The notes under the pieces are model-generated. The model saw only the letters and a program-made list of their open reading frames with translations. It ran no database searches and had not been told where the DNA came from. A DNA stretch of 51,456 nt. It comes from RGIG4576 sp045656705 (lineage in GTDB: Bacteria > Bacteroidota > Bacteroidia > Bacteroidales > Muribaculaceae). Location: assembly GCA_045656705.1 (NCBI GenBank), contig JAZORR010000033.1, positions 1 through 51,456 on the forward strand, read 5' to 3'. Below, one piece after another: positions 34,822 through 43,410 of this stretch; the first letter of the stretch is position 1, and the number at the start of each line of letters is the position of its first letter. The position numbers were made by a program, and so were the translations under genes.

Positions 34822-35862
34822 TTATTTATTATCACTGCTTTTCACATCCAAAAGCTCGATATCAAAACGCAATGCTTCGTATGGAGCTATCACACCACCA
34901 GCACCACGTTCGCCATAAGCAAGGTTGTAAGGAACCCACAGAGTGATTTTACCACCTTTACCAATTAGTTTCACACCTTCGGTCCATCCAGCAATCACTC
35001 TGTTCAATTGGAAAGTTAATGGTTTGTCCTTTCCGTAATCTTCTGGGCGATACTGTTTTACTTGAGCCCTGCGTTCATCGGTCATTTCGGCAAAACGAGT
35101 AGCGTCAAACACTTCACCATTTTGCTTAGTACCCTTATAGTGAACAGTTACCTCATCGGTGTCGGCAGTAGGACGCACCTTCTTGCTACCAGCCTTTTCA
35201 ATCTTGTATACAAGCCCCGAAGGAAGCACCTTCACACCTTTTTGTTGAGCCATCTCGTTGAGCCAATCGGCACTTTGCTTCTTGAAAGCCATTGGTCGGT
35301 CCACTTCTTTGTAGCGACGGATATAGTATTGAGCCTTATCGTTGTCCATAATAGCCTTACCATCGCGATAGTCGCGCATACCTTGAATCACCCAATACAC
35401 CTGCACAGGGAGGAAACCTTTAGCAATGTTGGCACCAAGAGTCATACCGAAAGCCTTGCTTATGTAGGCACGCTCGTGTTGAGATTCAAATACTCTTGCC
35501 TTTACATACATAGCCTTATCCCATACTTTCACAGTGTCGGCCATATATCCCTTCACACGCTTCATATATTTATTCCCGAAGAAATCGTCGAGAATCTTAG
35601 GCAACTCGTCTTGAGTGATAGTGAGACTATCTATTTCGAGAGTAGTGAGACCGAGCGCCGAATTAGCCACAGCCTTATCCACTTGTTCATAATCAAAAGG
35701 AAGGTATTCAAATTGGTGCTTCATACCAAAAGCCACATTCACACCCGATGCGTAAGACAGAGTATCCATCTTAGATTCATCACCCCATTCCACTACGTTT
35801 TGAGCCGAGGCACACAAACCCATACCCAAAATTGTCGCCAAAATTATGCTTAGTCTTTTCAT
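34822..35862 (-). CDS. Exported FKBP-type peptidyl-prolyl isomerase
   Basis: The 346-residue protein has a signal peptide (MKRLSIILATILGMGLCASA), a helical Mip/FkpA-like N-terminal domain and a C-terminal FKBP domain (about 225-340). Visible FKBP motifs are TVHYKGT, GEVFDA, VIAGWTEGVKLIGKGGK, LAYGERGAGG and LRFDIELLDV. An insertion of about 25 residues after FDA is rich in charged residues. It should help fold periplasmic proteins. It is first in the operon, with a promoter at 35901-35933. Confidence 0.88.
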   Translation of the reverse strand: MKRLSIILATILGMGLCASAQNVVEWGDESKMDTLSYASGVNVAFGMKHQFEYLPFDYEQVDKAVANSALGLTTLEIDSLTITQDELPKILDDFFGNKYMKRVKGYMADTVKVWDKAMYVKARVFESQHERAYISKAFGMTLGANIAKGFLPVQVYWVIQGMRDYRDGKAIMDNDKAQYYIRRYKEVDRPMAFKKQSADWLNEMAQQKGVKVLPSGLVYKIEKAGSKKVRPTADTDEVTVHYKGTKQNGEVFDATRFAEMTDERRAQVKQYRPEDYGKDKPLTFQLNRVIAGWTEGVKLIGKGGKITLWVPYNLAYGERGAGGVIAPYEALRFDIELLDVKSSDNK

Positions 35863-35900
35863 TTTAATTTACTTTTTTAAGTTTAAAAATCTTCATCTTA

Positions 35901-35933
35901 CAAATATACGCATTTTATCGGCAAAACACCAAA
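35901..35933 (-). promoter_or_regulatory. Promoter of the fkbp-lgt operon
   Basis: TATATTTG (35901-35908) on the minus strand with TTTG at 35930-35933, a 21-bp gap. Confidence 0.5.
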
Positions 35934-35975
35934 TAATACCAAAAAACAAGCGATATTACCCACATATTTCCATAT

Positions 35976-36022
35976 TTATCCTTTTTAAGTAAACTCTATC
36001 TTGCAAATATTTAGTATCTTTG
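35976..36022 (+). promoter_or_regulatory. Acyl-CoA synthetase promoter with shared upstream element, copy 3
   Basis: The block at 35976-35995 matches 19 of 20 bases of the element at 17788 and 30860. TATCTTTG follows at 36015-36022, starting 39 bp from the first base of TTATCC. The gene starts at 36068. Confidence 0.55.
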
Positions 36023-36067
36023 CACCCGAATAGAATTAAATAATAGAGAGATAATAGAAAACTTAAT

Positions 36068-37969
36068 ATGAAAAAGACAATTATCGACTTGTTTGAAGCG
36101 TCGGTAAAACGCTACCCAAACAATACATTCCTTCTTGAAAAGACAGGTAAGCAATTTGAGCCTACCACCTATACTCAAGTAAAAGAACAAGTGTACCGAC
36201 TTGGTGCAGGTCTTCAAGCTCTTGGCGTGAAGAAAGGCGATTGTATGGCCCTTCTTAGTGAAGGTCGCAATATGTGGGTTATCGGCGAACTTGGTATGTT
36301 CTATGCAGGTGCTGTGAATGTGCCTCTTTCAATCAAACTTGAAGAACGCAACGACCTAATGTTTCGCCTCACTCACGGCGATGTGAAATATGTGATGGTA
36401 TCGGGCACTCAACTCAAGAAAGTGCGTGCTATCAAGAATGAACTTCCTGAAGTGAAATATATCATCGTATTTGATAAGCAAGACACATACGAAGATCGCG
36501 AAATAGCACTCGAAGATGTATTGAAGATGGGTGACGAATTCCTTGCTTCACACACAATGGAAGAATTCCTAAGCGTAGCTAACTCTATCCAAAACGATGA
36601 TTATGCTACTATCACTTATACAAGTGGTACTACAGCCGATCCTAAGGGTGTGGTGCTTACTCACCGCAACTATACAGCCAATGTGGAACAATCGCTTACT
36701 CTTGTAGATATTGACGAAACTTGGCGTACGCTTATCATTCTACCGCTTGACCACTGCTTTGCTCACGTGGTAGGTTTCTACATTATGATGGCACAAGGTG
36801 CTACTGCAGCCACAGTGCAAGTGGGACGCACTCCTCTCGAAACACTAAAGAACATCCCAAAGAATATCAAGGAAGTACGCCCTCACTTCATTTTGAGTGT
36901 GCCTGCCCTTGCTAAAACATTCAAGAAGAATATTGAGCAAGCAATCCGAGCAAAGGGTAAGACCACAGAACGCCTGTTCAACTTCGGTTTGAAGGTAAAG
37001 CAAACTTACTATGGCGATAGCAATCTTGACGGAAAAGGTCTACGCATTTTCTTGAAACCACTTGTGGCACTTTTTGACAAACTTATTTTCTCTAAAGTGC
37101 GCGACAACTTCGGTGGCGAACTTCGCTTCTTCATCGGTGGTGGTGCATTGCTCGACAAAGATTTGCAAAAATTCTATGTAGGTGTGGGTATGCCTATGTA
37201 TCAAGGATACGGACTATCAGAAGCCACTCCTGTGATTTCATCAAACGGTCCAGAAAAATATCGCTTCGGTTCGAGTGGTAAACTTGTGAAACCTATCGAA
37301 CTAAAGATTTGCGACGACAATGGCAAGGAACTTCCTCTTGGCCAAATGGGTGAAATCGTGATCAAGGGCGAAAACGTGATGGCAGGATACTGGAAGAATC
37401 CAGAATCAACAGCCGATACTATTCGCGATGGTTACCTCTATACAGGCGACCTTGGTTATATGACCGAAGAAGGATTGCTATATGTGAAGGGACGCTTCAA
37501 GAGTTTGCTCATCTCAAGTGACGGCGAAAAGTACAGCCCTGAAGGTATCGAAGAAGCAATGGTGCAACTTGCTCCATCTATCGACCAAGTAATGCTTTAC
37601 AACAACCAATCTACCTACACTACAGCAGTGATTGTGCCTAACAAGGATTACCTAAAGCGTACACTTGCGGGAAAGGGACTTTCTCTTGATACTGAAGACG
37701 GACGTAAGGAAGCACTTAAACTCATCGAAGCCGACGTGAATATGTTCAAGAAAGGTGGCGTACACGAAACTATGTTCCCTGACCGTTGGTTGCCTACTTG
37801 CTTCGCAGTGCTTGCCGAACCATTTACTGAACAAAATCAAATGATCAATAGCACAATGAAGATGGTGCGTGGTAAGATTGAAAAGGCTTATGCCGACCGC
37901 ATTGAGTATATGTACACTCCAGAAGGAAAACAACTACTCAACCCTCGCAACATCGAAGCATTGGCATAA
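36068..37969 (+). CDS. Long-chain acyl-CoA synthetase (AMP-forming)
   Basis: The 633-residue protein has the adenylate-forming motifs: YTSGTTADPKGVVLTH (about 184-199), YQGYGLSEATP, YTGDLGYMTEEGLLYVKGR and the C-terminal lysine region NSTMKMVRGK. It activates fatty acids to acyl-CoA using ATP. The promoter carries the third copy of a shared upstream element. Confidence 0.92.
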   Translation: MKKTIIDLFEASVKRYPNNTFLLEKTGKQFEPTTYTQVKEQVYRLGAGLQALGVKKGDCMALLSEGRNMWVIGELGMFYAGAVNVPLSIKLEERNDLMFRLTHGDVKYVMVSGTQLKKVRAIKNELPEVKYIIVFDKQDTYEDREIALEDVLKMGDEFLASHTMEEFLSVANSIQNDDYATITYTSGTTADPKGVVLTHRNYTANVEQSLTLVDIDETWRTLIILPLDHCFAHVVGFYIMMAQGATAATVQVGRTPLETLKNIPKNIKEVRPHFILSVPALAKTFKKNIEQAIRAKGKTTERLFNFGLKVKQTYYGDSNLDGKGLRIFLKPLVALFDKLIFSKVRDNFGGELRFFIGGGALLDKDLQKFYVGVGMPMYQGYGLSEATPVISSNGPEKYRFGSSGKLVKPIELKICDDNGKELPLGQMGEIVIKGENVMAGYWKNPESTADTIRDGYLYTGDLGYMTEEGLLYVKGRFKSLLISSDGEKYSPEGIEEAMVQLAPSIDQVMLYNNQSTYTTAVIVPNKDYLKRTLAGKGLSLDTEDGRKEALKLIEADVNMFKKGGVHETMFPDRWLPTCFAVLAEPFTEQNQMINSTMKMVRGKIEKAYADRIEYMYTPEGKQLLNPRNIEALA

Positions 37970-38027
37970 TGCAAATATAGCAATGAACAGGTGTAAGAAA
38001 CCTTAGTGCCAATTGCTATTACATAAA

Positions 38028-38073
38028 AAAAGTGGACAGATTCGATACTAAACAAATCGATTTGTCCACTTTT
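38028..38073. terminator. Bidirectional terminator
   Basis: A long stem (about 38028-38040 with 38062-38073) is flanked by A-run and T-run on either side. It serves the acyl-CoA synthetase and, in reverse, the convergent gene at 38123. Confidence 0.8.
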
Positions 38074-38122
38074 GTTGTGTTTTAAAATCTTTACCTAATC
38101 TTTTTTGTACACTCTAAAAGAA

Positions 38123-38989
38123 TCAGCTTGCTATGGAGGTAGATTCTTCGATAGAGGTGATAATGGCACGGTCGTGGCCTATGTGCCATTTGTTGCAATG
38201 GTCGCATTTATATGCGCTCATTGCTCTTGAATCTCCGGGATGATTCATCACATATCTTTCGCATGCCGCGATAGCCTCCTCATAGGTGTTGTAAGAATGT
38301 TTTGCTTTCAAACGCTTTGAGTGGCCTGCATGATTTCGGTACACTTTCCAATGTGTGCCAGGTGTTCGCTTTTTTGCATCATAATCAACAAATGAGGCAT
38401 TATACAAACTGAATGAGGTGGCACGACGAAGGTTTTGACGATATCGATTTGAGTCTCTATCTTCCTTGCTTGAGATGTGATGCACCATTTGAGCTGCTCT
38501 TTTCTCCACAATTCTTCTCACGAGTTTGGTGGTAGTGGCATCATCGACATGGTAATCGGTGTACATTACTTTTTTACCTATGCGACGAATCTTTTCGTGC
38601 TCTAAGCGTTTTGATAGAGGACGATATCGCTCGGTCATTCCTTGATTGGCATAGTGAGAAATCAATTGCTTGATAGATGAGTCTTCTTGTTCTTTGCAAA
38701 GAAATTTGATGGCCTTGCGTAACGCTTTGGCAAATTGTTGTAGATGCGAAGTTTCAACCAAAGCATAATCTCTACATTGTGTAATGTATCTTTTGGTGTC
38801 TTTACTTATATTATTTAATCGCAACACCTTTGAGATGATGTTGTAATCCTCGTTGATAGTAGATACATCAAGTTTGCCATAATTTTCAAGCATCTTCATC
38901 CATCTATTGAAGGCATAAGTAAGATGGATTAAATCGTTGTTTGTGTTTTCTGATTTCACTAATACTGGAAGAATTGCTGTTTTACACAT
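38123..38989 (-). CDS. Hypothetical protein with C-terminal zinc-knuckle motif
   Basis: The 288-residue protein is basic and mostly helical (about 1-150). A middle region rich in Arg/Lys follows (HHISSKEDRDSNRYRQNLRR), then YKCDHCNKWHIGH near the C-terminus. That last motif, CxxC followed by WHxGH, resembles small zinc-binding elements seen in phage and mobile-element proteins. It may bind nucleic acid; I recognise no family. It is a single gene without a clear promoter. Confidence 0.55.
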   Translation of the reverse strand: MCKTAILPVLVKSENTNNDLIHLTYAFNRWMKMLENYGKLDVSTINEDYNIISKVLRLNNISKDTKRYITQCRDYALVETSHLQQFAKALRKAIKFLCKEQEDSSIKQLISHYANQGMTERYRPLSKRLEHEKIRRIGKKVMYTDYHVDDATTTKLVRRIVEKRAAQMVHHISSKEDRDSNRYRQNLRRATSFSLYNASFVDYDAKKRTPGTHWKVYRNHAGHSKRLKAKHSYNTYEEAIAACERYVMNHPGDSRAMSAYKCDHCNKWHIGHDRAIITSIEESTSIAS

Positions 38990-39107
38990 AAGACTGAAAA
39001 TTAAATTGTTAGTATACTATTTTTTCTTAATATTTCATTTGTATACCAGATATGATGTAACTTTATCATCGTTGCCATCATACCGATAATAGGTAAGTTT
39101 TATTTTT

Positions 39108-39551
39108 TCACCAGATTAATAATATGATTAGTCCAATATAAATTAATATAGGAATAATTACACATATTATTACTGAGTTTAATACATAGTTTCCTCCCCA
39201 ACGATTAAAAAAGTTGAGAAATGCAACAGAATCTTGGAACATCCAATCACACCATTCTTTGAAAAATTTATGTGTGGCAATGAATATTCCTATCCAGATA
39301 CATGACAATATAGCAGTAGTGATAGGTAAACCAATCCAACAATCCAACATTATTGTCCAAGACAGTGGTATTAACAAATAATACACAATGACATTTATTT
39401 CATTGTATGTAATATTCAATTTCTGTGCTACCTTATATAATATGATTGCTACGGCATTAAATATTGTTTGTACCATACTATTTAGTCTATTTTGTGTGTT
39501 TGTGTAATTACTAATCATTGATTGGTTTACAGCAGAGTGTAATAGGCACAT
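39108..39551 (-). CDS. Small hydrophobic membrane protein, unknown
   Basis: Up to 147 residues with three or four likely membrane helices, the last close to the C-terminus. Alternative starts at 39518 and 39476 (MVQTIFN) would remove a polar N-terminus of 11 or 25 residues; nothing in the sequence decides between them. No family is recognised. The A/T-rich sequence and lack of neighbours suggest an accessory gene. Confidence 0.5.
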   Translation of the reverse strand: MCLLHSAVNQSMISNYTNTQNRLNSMVQTIFNAVAIILYKVAQKLNITYNEINVIVYYLLIPLSWTIMLDCWIGLPITTAILSCIWIGIFIATHKFFKEWCDWMFQDSVAFLNFFNRWGGNYVLNSVIICVIIPILIYIGLIILLIW

Positions 39552-39568
39552 AACCTGCTATTTATGGT

Positions 39569-39605
39569 ACCGATTGATGCAAATACGAGATTCACATCAA
39601 TCGGT
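39569..39605. terminator. Hairpin after the SPFH-tail gene
   Basis: A perfect 11-bp stem (39569-39579 with 39595-39605) with a 15-nt loop, followed by TTTT on the plus strand. Probably a terminator or processing hairpin for the minus-strand gene at 39653. Confidence 0.4.
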
Positions 39606-39652
39606 TTTAATTATCTACGCATAGCGTTTGTTCAATATTTCATTTCCCTATG

Positions 39653-40045
39653 TTATCTATCGGCGTTGCGATTTGCTTCGAGGATAGGTAGGTTGGTTTC
39701 GGTAGGCACATAGATGACAGTCTTATCGTTAAGATTTGCTTGCTGACGCACCCACAAGTATTGGATGTAGGCCGGAGTAAGACTACCATTTTCAATGCGA
39801 ATGGCTTCGGCAGCACCCTTAGCACGCTCTATTTCGGCTTGTGCGTTGAGTTTTTCTGCTTCAAGATTGGCCTTAGCTTCTTCGATCTTGATTTTGCGAT
39901 TTTGCTCAGCCTTAGCAAATTCTGCACGTCCACTCATCTCTTGTTGCCATACATTATAGTAAGGTACAGCAATAAACAAACCTACGACAAACACAATGAT
40001 TGCAAAAAACGTGCCAATAGTGATAGCTAAACTTTTTTTGTCCAT
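39653..40045 (-). CDS. Small membrane protein resembling the tail of SPFH/prohibitin proteins
   Basis: The 130-residue protein has one N-terminal membrane helix (about 7-28), a charged Ala/Glu-rich coiled coil (about 38-85), and a C-terminal segment YIQYLWVRQQ...KTVIYVPTE...LP. This matches the end of prohibitin/stomatin proteins, while the SPFH (band 7) core is missing. It may be a stand-alone membrane scaffold. The promoter is at 40097-40127. Confidence 0.65.
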   Translation of the reverse strand: MDKKSLAITIGTFFAIIVFVVGLFIAVPYYNVWQQEMSGRAEFAKAEQNRKIKIEEAKANLEAEKLNAQAEIERAKGAAEAIRIENGSLTPAYIQYLWVRQQANLNDKTVIYVPTETNLPILEANRNADR

Positions 40046-40096
40046 AATTTTTTAAATTTAAGAGTTAATACTTATGATAATAATTAATTTCTGACA

Positions 40097-40127
40097 CAAA
40101 GATAACCACACACAGCACACACCACAA
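40097..40127 (-). promoter_or_regulatory. Promoter of the SPFH-tail gene
   Basis: TTG (40125-40127), 20 bp, TATCTTTG (40097-40104) on the minus strand. Confidence 0.5.
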
Positions 40128-40240
40128 TATTTCTGCAATATTTTAGCAATTAGATGTGACGAAAGGATATTTTTTCTGCAAAATTGCAGTCACACATTAA
40201 AAAACCTATCTTCACGATACTAATTCCTAATTATTTTTGC

Positions 40241-40248
40241 TAACTTTG
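40241..40248 (+). promoter_or_regulatory. -7 box of pyrE
   Basis: TAACTTTG, 41 bp before the chosen ATG at 40290. It overlaps the upstream in-frame ATG at 40248, which is therefore not used. Confidence 0.55.
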
Positions 40249-40289
40249 TGGGACATAACTTTTGTAAAACATGTAAAATACAAAATACA

Positions 40290-40943
40290 ATGAACAAGCA
40301 AGAACATCTTTTAGCAGAAAAGCTATTGCGTATCAACGCTATCAAGTTGCAACCAGAAAATCCTTTCATCTGGTCATCGGGTTGGAATTCTCCAATTTAC
40401 TGCGACAACCGCGTAACACTTTCTTACCCTGACGTGAGAAACTTCATCAAGATTGAACTTTGCCGCATCGTGGCAGAACAATTCCCAGAAGCAGAAGCTA
40501 TCGCAGGTGTGGCTACCGGTGCCATCGCTCAAGGTGCACTTGTTGCCGACAATCTTGGTCTTCCTTATGCATATGTGCGTTCAAGCCCAAAGGATCACGG
40601 TCTTGAAAACCTAATTGAAGGAAACTTGAAACCAGGTCAAAAGGTGGTAGTGATTGAAGACCTTGTGTCGACAGGTGGTAGCAGTTTGAAGGCTGTTCAA
40701 GCTATCCGTAATACAGGTTGCGAAGTAGTGGGTATGGCTGCAATCTTCACATACCAATTCCCACTTGCTACAGAAAAGTTTGAAGAAGCTAATGTTAAAC
40801 TTGTAACTATCGGTAACTATTCTTCAATGCTTGAAGCAGCAGTTAAGATTAACTATATCAAGGAATCAGACATCGCTGCTCTTGAAGAATGGCGTAAGGA
40901 TCCAGCAAACTGGACTCCAAATGTAGATGTTAATGCTGAATAA
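40290..40943 (+). CDS. pyrE: Orotate phosphoribosyltransferase
   Basis: The 217-residue protein has the PyrE motifs: IWSSGWNSPIYCDNR, AGVATGAIAQGALVAD, YVRSSPKDHGL and the PRPP loop VVIEDLVSTGGSS. It joins orotate and PRPP to form OMP in pyrimidine synthesis. The ATG at 40290 is chosen because the -7 box covers the earlier one. The SRPBCC gene follows 9 nt later. Confidence 0.95.
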   Translation: MNKQEHLLAEKLLRINAIKLQPENPFIWSSGWNSPIYCDNRVTLSYPDVRNFIKIELCRIVAEQFPEAEAIAGVATGAIAQGALVADNLGLPYAYVRSSPKDHGLENLIEGNLKPGQKVVVIEDLVSTGGSSLKAVQAIRNTGCEVVGMAAIFTYQFPLATEKFEEANVKLVTIGNYSSMLEAAVKINYIKESDIAALEEWRKDPANWTPNVDVNAE

Positions 40944-40952
40944 ATCTCATAT

Positions 40953-41384
40953 ATGGATATATTTAAAAGCGAAGTAGCAAAAGTAAATTGCAACATAGAA
41001 AAGGTGTATGGAATGCTATCTAATCCTGAATCGTTCAACACTATAGCCGAACGACTACCAGAAGAAGCATTGGCCAACCTAAAAGGTAAAGCATCTTTCG
41101 ACAAGGATAGCATCACCATAGATGCAGCTCCAGTGGGAGAAGTGAAACTCAACATCGTGGAGCGTATCGAGCCAAATCGCGTGGTGTTTGCGGCAGCTCA
41201 ATCTCCAGTGCCATTGCAATTGGTGATAAGCCTCGAAAAGGTGAGCGACAACGAAACCAATGCCTCAGCCGAACTTGGCGTAGAACTTAACCCATTCATT
41301 CGTCCAATGCTTTCAAAACCTCTACAAGATGGTGCAAATAAGTTTGGCGAATTGCTATCTAAAATTCCTTTTGAACTACTATAA
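40953..41384 (+). CDS. SRPBCC-superfamily protein
   Basis: The 143-residue protein has the pattern of a START-like lipid/ligand-binding fold: an N-terminal NCNIEKVYGMLSNPESF segment, a central beta sheet and a long final helix. Ligand and role are unknown. Pairing with pyrE occurs often in Bacteroidales, and both share a terminator at 41390-41423. Confidence 0.7.
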   Translation: MDIFKSEVAKVNCNIEKVYGMLSNPESFNTIAERLPEEALANLKGKASFDKDSITIDAAPVGEVKLNIVERIEPNRVVFAAAQSPVPLQLVISLEKVSDNETNASAELGVELNPFIRPMLSKPLQDGANKFGELLSKIPFELL

Positions 41385-41389
41385 TTAGA

Positions 41390-41427
41390 AATGCTCGATC
41401 TTTCAAGTGAAGAATCGAGCATTTTTT
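41390..41427. terminator. Terminator between the pyrE unit and hipA
   Basis: A 10-bp stem (41390-41399 with 41414-41423) with a T-run on the plus strand. Confidence 0.8.
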
Positions 41428-41445
41428 ATTTTCTTCTATTGAGTT

Positions 41446-42723
41446 CTACTTTGAAACTAAGGTTCGACTATTAATTCTATTATCTAATACTCCCTCAAAT
41501 AAACTCATATCTCGTTTGGCAATACCCAACCGATTTGCTAATATACGCCAATCTTTGATTGCGTCAGTAACTTCATTAAGTATTCCTTCAGCTACCGCAC
41601 GAGTAAGCATATATTCATCACATGAACCCAAAAGGATTGAAATATCAGACACATTGGTCTTACTATTGATTAGCAGACTTTGATGGTCATTCAGCGTTGG
41701 ATTCATATCGTATGCAGGCGAGAGTGTCCAGCCCTTTGAAGTTAATAGAAATCCGTGATTGCGAAAATGGTCATCGCTATTGCCTACACATATATTGAAA
41801 GCAACCCTTCGGAACAACTCTCGCAAGTTGGCATCAACATCAGTACAACCACTTATGACAAAATCAACAATGACGATATATCCGTGTCCTGTTGTGGCAT
41901 TATCGCCATCATTTAGTCCGAGCAGTGTCATTGCCGAAGCAAAATGAATTCTTTTGCCTTCGTAAGTTCTATCAAAGCGTAGAGAAAGGAGTGTGTGATG
42001 CTTATCATTTATTGCAAGCACCTTTGTGTCTGCTACATTAATGCCCGCTTTTTTCGCTAACAAATGGCAGAAATGCTCCCACAACCCAGCATCATAATCA
42101 TCTTTCAACGATGGGAATTTTGCAACATATATATTTTGGTCTTTATCTACCACATTTGCCTTAGGTCTTGCTCCACCAAGTGAAGAACCAGGCTGCACAA
42201 GTTGGGCTATCCATCGTTTTTCGGGAAGCGCATTCGCCTCCTCGCTTTTCTCAATCTCCATACTTGCTGCTATGAGTTCTCGCAAGTCGGTCAATGGCGG
42301 AATTCGTAATGAATTGTCAGCTTTTATAAACTCTCCATTAGGTGACTCTTTAAAACGAAAACCTCCCATACGAGAAAAGTCATCTATGCCAATCAAAAAA
42401 TCATACGACGAAAGACGGCGTACTGGTCTACTTTCCTCTTGTGCCAATATTTGTTCACGACGCAATAGCAGAGTGCGGCCCCATCTATCGGGCAGCGCAT
42501 CGGCAAAGCAACCGAAAATATCCTTATTTGGCTGAGTATATTGTAAGCCTGGATAATTGTTTAAGTCTTCACTGAGAACTATAGAATTATACTTTTTTAT
42601 CCAACTATCAGCAAACTTGAAATTATAACTATCCGAACCACGAAGCGATTCGTAGCCAAGTTCTCCTATCAACTCAACCTCTTTAAGCCAATCAAAATCA
42701 GCATATACATACAATTTCTTCAT
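41446..42723 (-). CDS. hipA: HipA-like serine/threonine kinase toxin
   Basis: The 425-residue protein is full length for HipA. It has the N-terminal HipA_N region, the P-loop-like GSSLGGARPK (179-188) with the serine that is autophosphorylated in E. coli HipA, the catalytic NSDDH (315-319) and the DMN metal motif (339-341). HipA kinases phosphorylate translation components such as glutamyl-tRNA synthetase and slow growth. The antitoxin gene hipB lies 6 nt upstream in the same operon. Confidence 0.9.
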   Translation of the reverse strand: MKKLYVYADFDWLKEVELIGELGYESLRGSDSYNFKFADSWIKKYNSIVLSEDLNNYPGLQYTQPNKDIFGCFADALPDRWGRTLLLRREQILAQEESRPVRRLSSYDFLIGIDDFSRMGGFRFKESPNGEFIKADNSLRIPPLTDLRELIAASMEIEKSEEANALPEKRWIAQLVQPGSSLGGARPKANVVDKDQNIYVAKFPSLKDDYDAGLWEHFCHLLAKKAGINVADTKVLAINDKHHTLLSLRFDRTYEGKRIHFASAMTLLGLNDGDNATTGHGYIVIVDFVISGCTDVDANLRELFRRVAFNICVGNSDDHFRNHGFLLTSKGWTLSPAYDMNPTLNDHQSLLINSKTNVSDISILLGSCDEYMLTRAVAEGILNEVTDAIKDWRILANRLGIAKRDMSLFEGVLDNRINSRTLVSK

Positions 42724-42729
42724 ATCTTG

Positions 42730-43050
42730 CTACTCTTTTTTAGATGCTCTTTCTCGCTGAGGCAATTTCATATCCTGCAATGCTCTGCCGAGTTCATCAT
42801 CTTTTGCCAAAGCCAAAATATCATCATCAAGCTGCAAAGCATACAGCACACGCAGATAGATACCAATCGCTACCGTAGGCATACCCTTTTCAATTCGCGA
42901 CACAGTAAGTGGCGAACAAGTAGCACGCTCTGCCACTTGCGCAACACTCAAATTACGACGCAATCTTGCAAGCTTTATCTGCTCACCAACAACTTGCATT
43001 TTTTGCTCTAATTTTCGAGGTAATTTAGTCCCCGTCGTATTCTTTGCCAT
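42730..43050 (-). CDS. hipB: HipB-like helix-turn-helix antitoxin
   Basis: The 106-residue protein has an XRE-type HTH (about 20-75, LARLRRNLSVAQVAERATC and SRIEKGMPTV). It should bind HipA and the operator at 43058-43129 to repress the operon. Confidence 0.88.
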   Translation of the reverse strand: MAKNTTGTKLPRKLEQKMQVVGEQIKLARLRRNLSVAQVAERATCSPLTVSRIEKGMPTVAIGIYLRVLYALQLDDDILALAKDDELGRALQDMKLPQRERASKKE

Positions 43051-43057
43051 AACCGTA

Positions 43058-43129
43058 ACATATCATATAATATGCAAAGATAACACTTTTTCTTTATTTT
43101 ATGATATGTTGAGCAAATATTATATGATT
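43058..43129 (-). promoter_or_regulatory. hipBA promoter with inverted operator repeats
   Basis: The -7 box TATCTTTG lies at 43075-43082 (minus). AACATATCATATAATAT at 43058 and beyond is repeated in inverted pieces at 43101-43110 and 43118-43129, on both sides of the box. This arrangement fits HipB autorepression. Confidence 0.55.
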
Positions 43130-43314
43130 AATCTTTAAGTATTTCAATGCATATGAAGGAAACTCTTTTGCGATAGCTTAAATAATTGAGATTATAAGAG
43201 ATTTCAAGAAGACAAATGAGACTTTATATCTTCATAGTAATTTATAACTAATTATTTTTTGGTTAATTTTTATTAATATACCCGTGCATGCATTTTTTAT
43301 TCGCATAATTGTTT

Positions 43315-43322
43315 TAAATTTG
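43315..43322 (+). promoter_or_regulatory. -7 box of the choice-of-anchor gene
   Basis: TAAATTTG; no clear -33 TTTG. Transcription near 43329 gives a leader of about 82 nt that contains the structure at 43346-43398. The rest of 43130-43314 shows nothing else I can support. Confidence 0.45.
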
Positions 43323-43345
43323 CATAAACATAAAACAGAAAACTG

Positions 43346-43398
43346 TAGTCAGGTAATTCTAAGGCTCCGTTACCCGACTATATAACTAAAGAGAGCCT
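43346..43398 (+). other. Possible pseudoknot in a 5' leader
   Basis: TAGTC-A-GGTAA (43346-43356) pairs with TTACC-C-GACTA (43370-43380), leaving a 13-nt loop. The loop bases AGGCTC (43362-43367) are complementary to GAGCCT (43393-43398), 12 nt before the ATG. Together they form an H-type pseudoknot close to the ribosome binding region, which could control translation. I do not recognise a known riboswitch. Confidence 0.4.
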
Positions 43399-43410
43399 AC
43401 ACTATTATAT

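Noticed and set aside
35062..35853. 263-codon plus-strand ORF opposite the FKBP gene
   Set aside because: Antisense shadow; the minus-strand FKBP motifs are complete.
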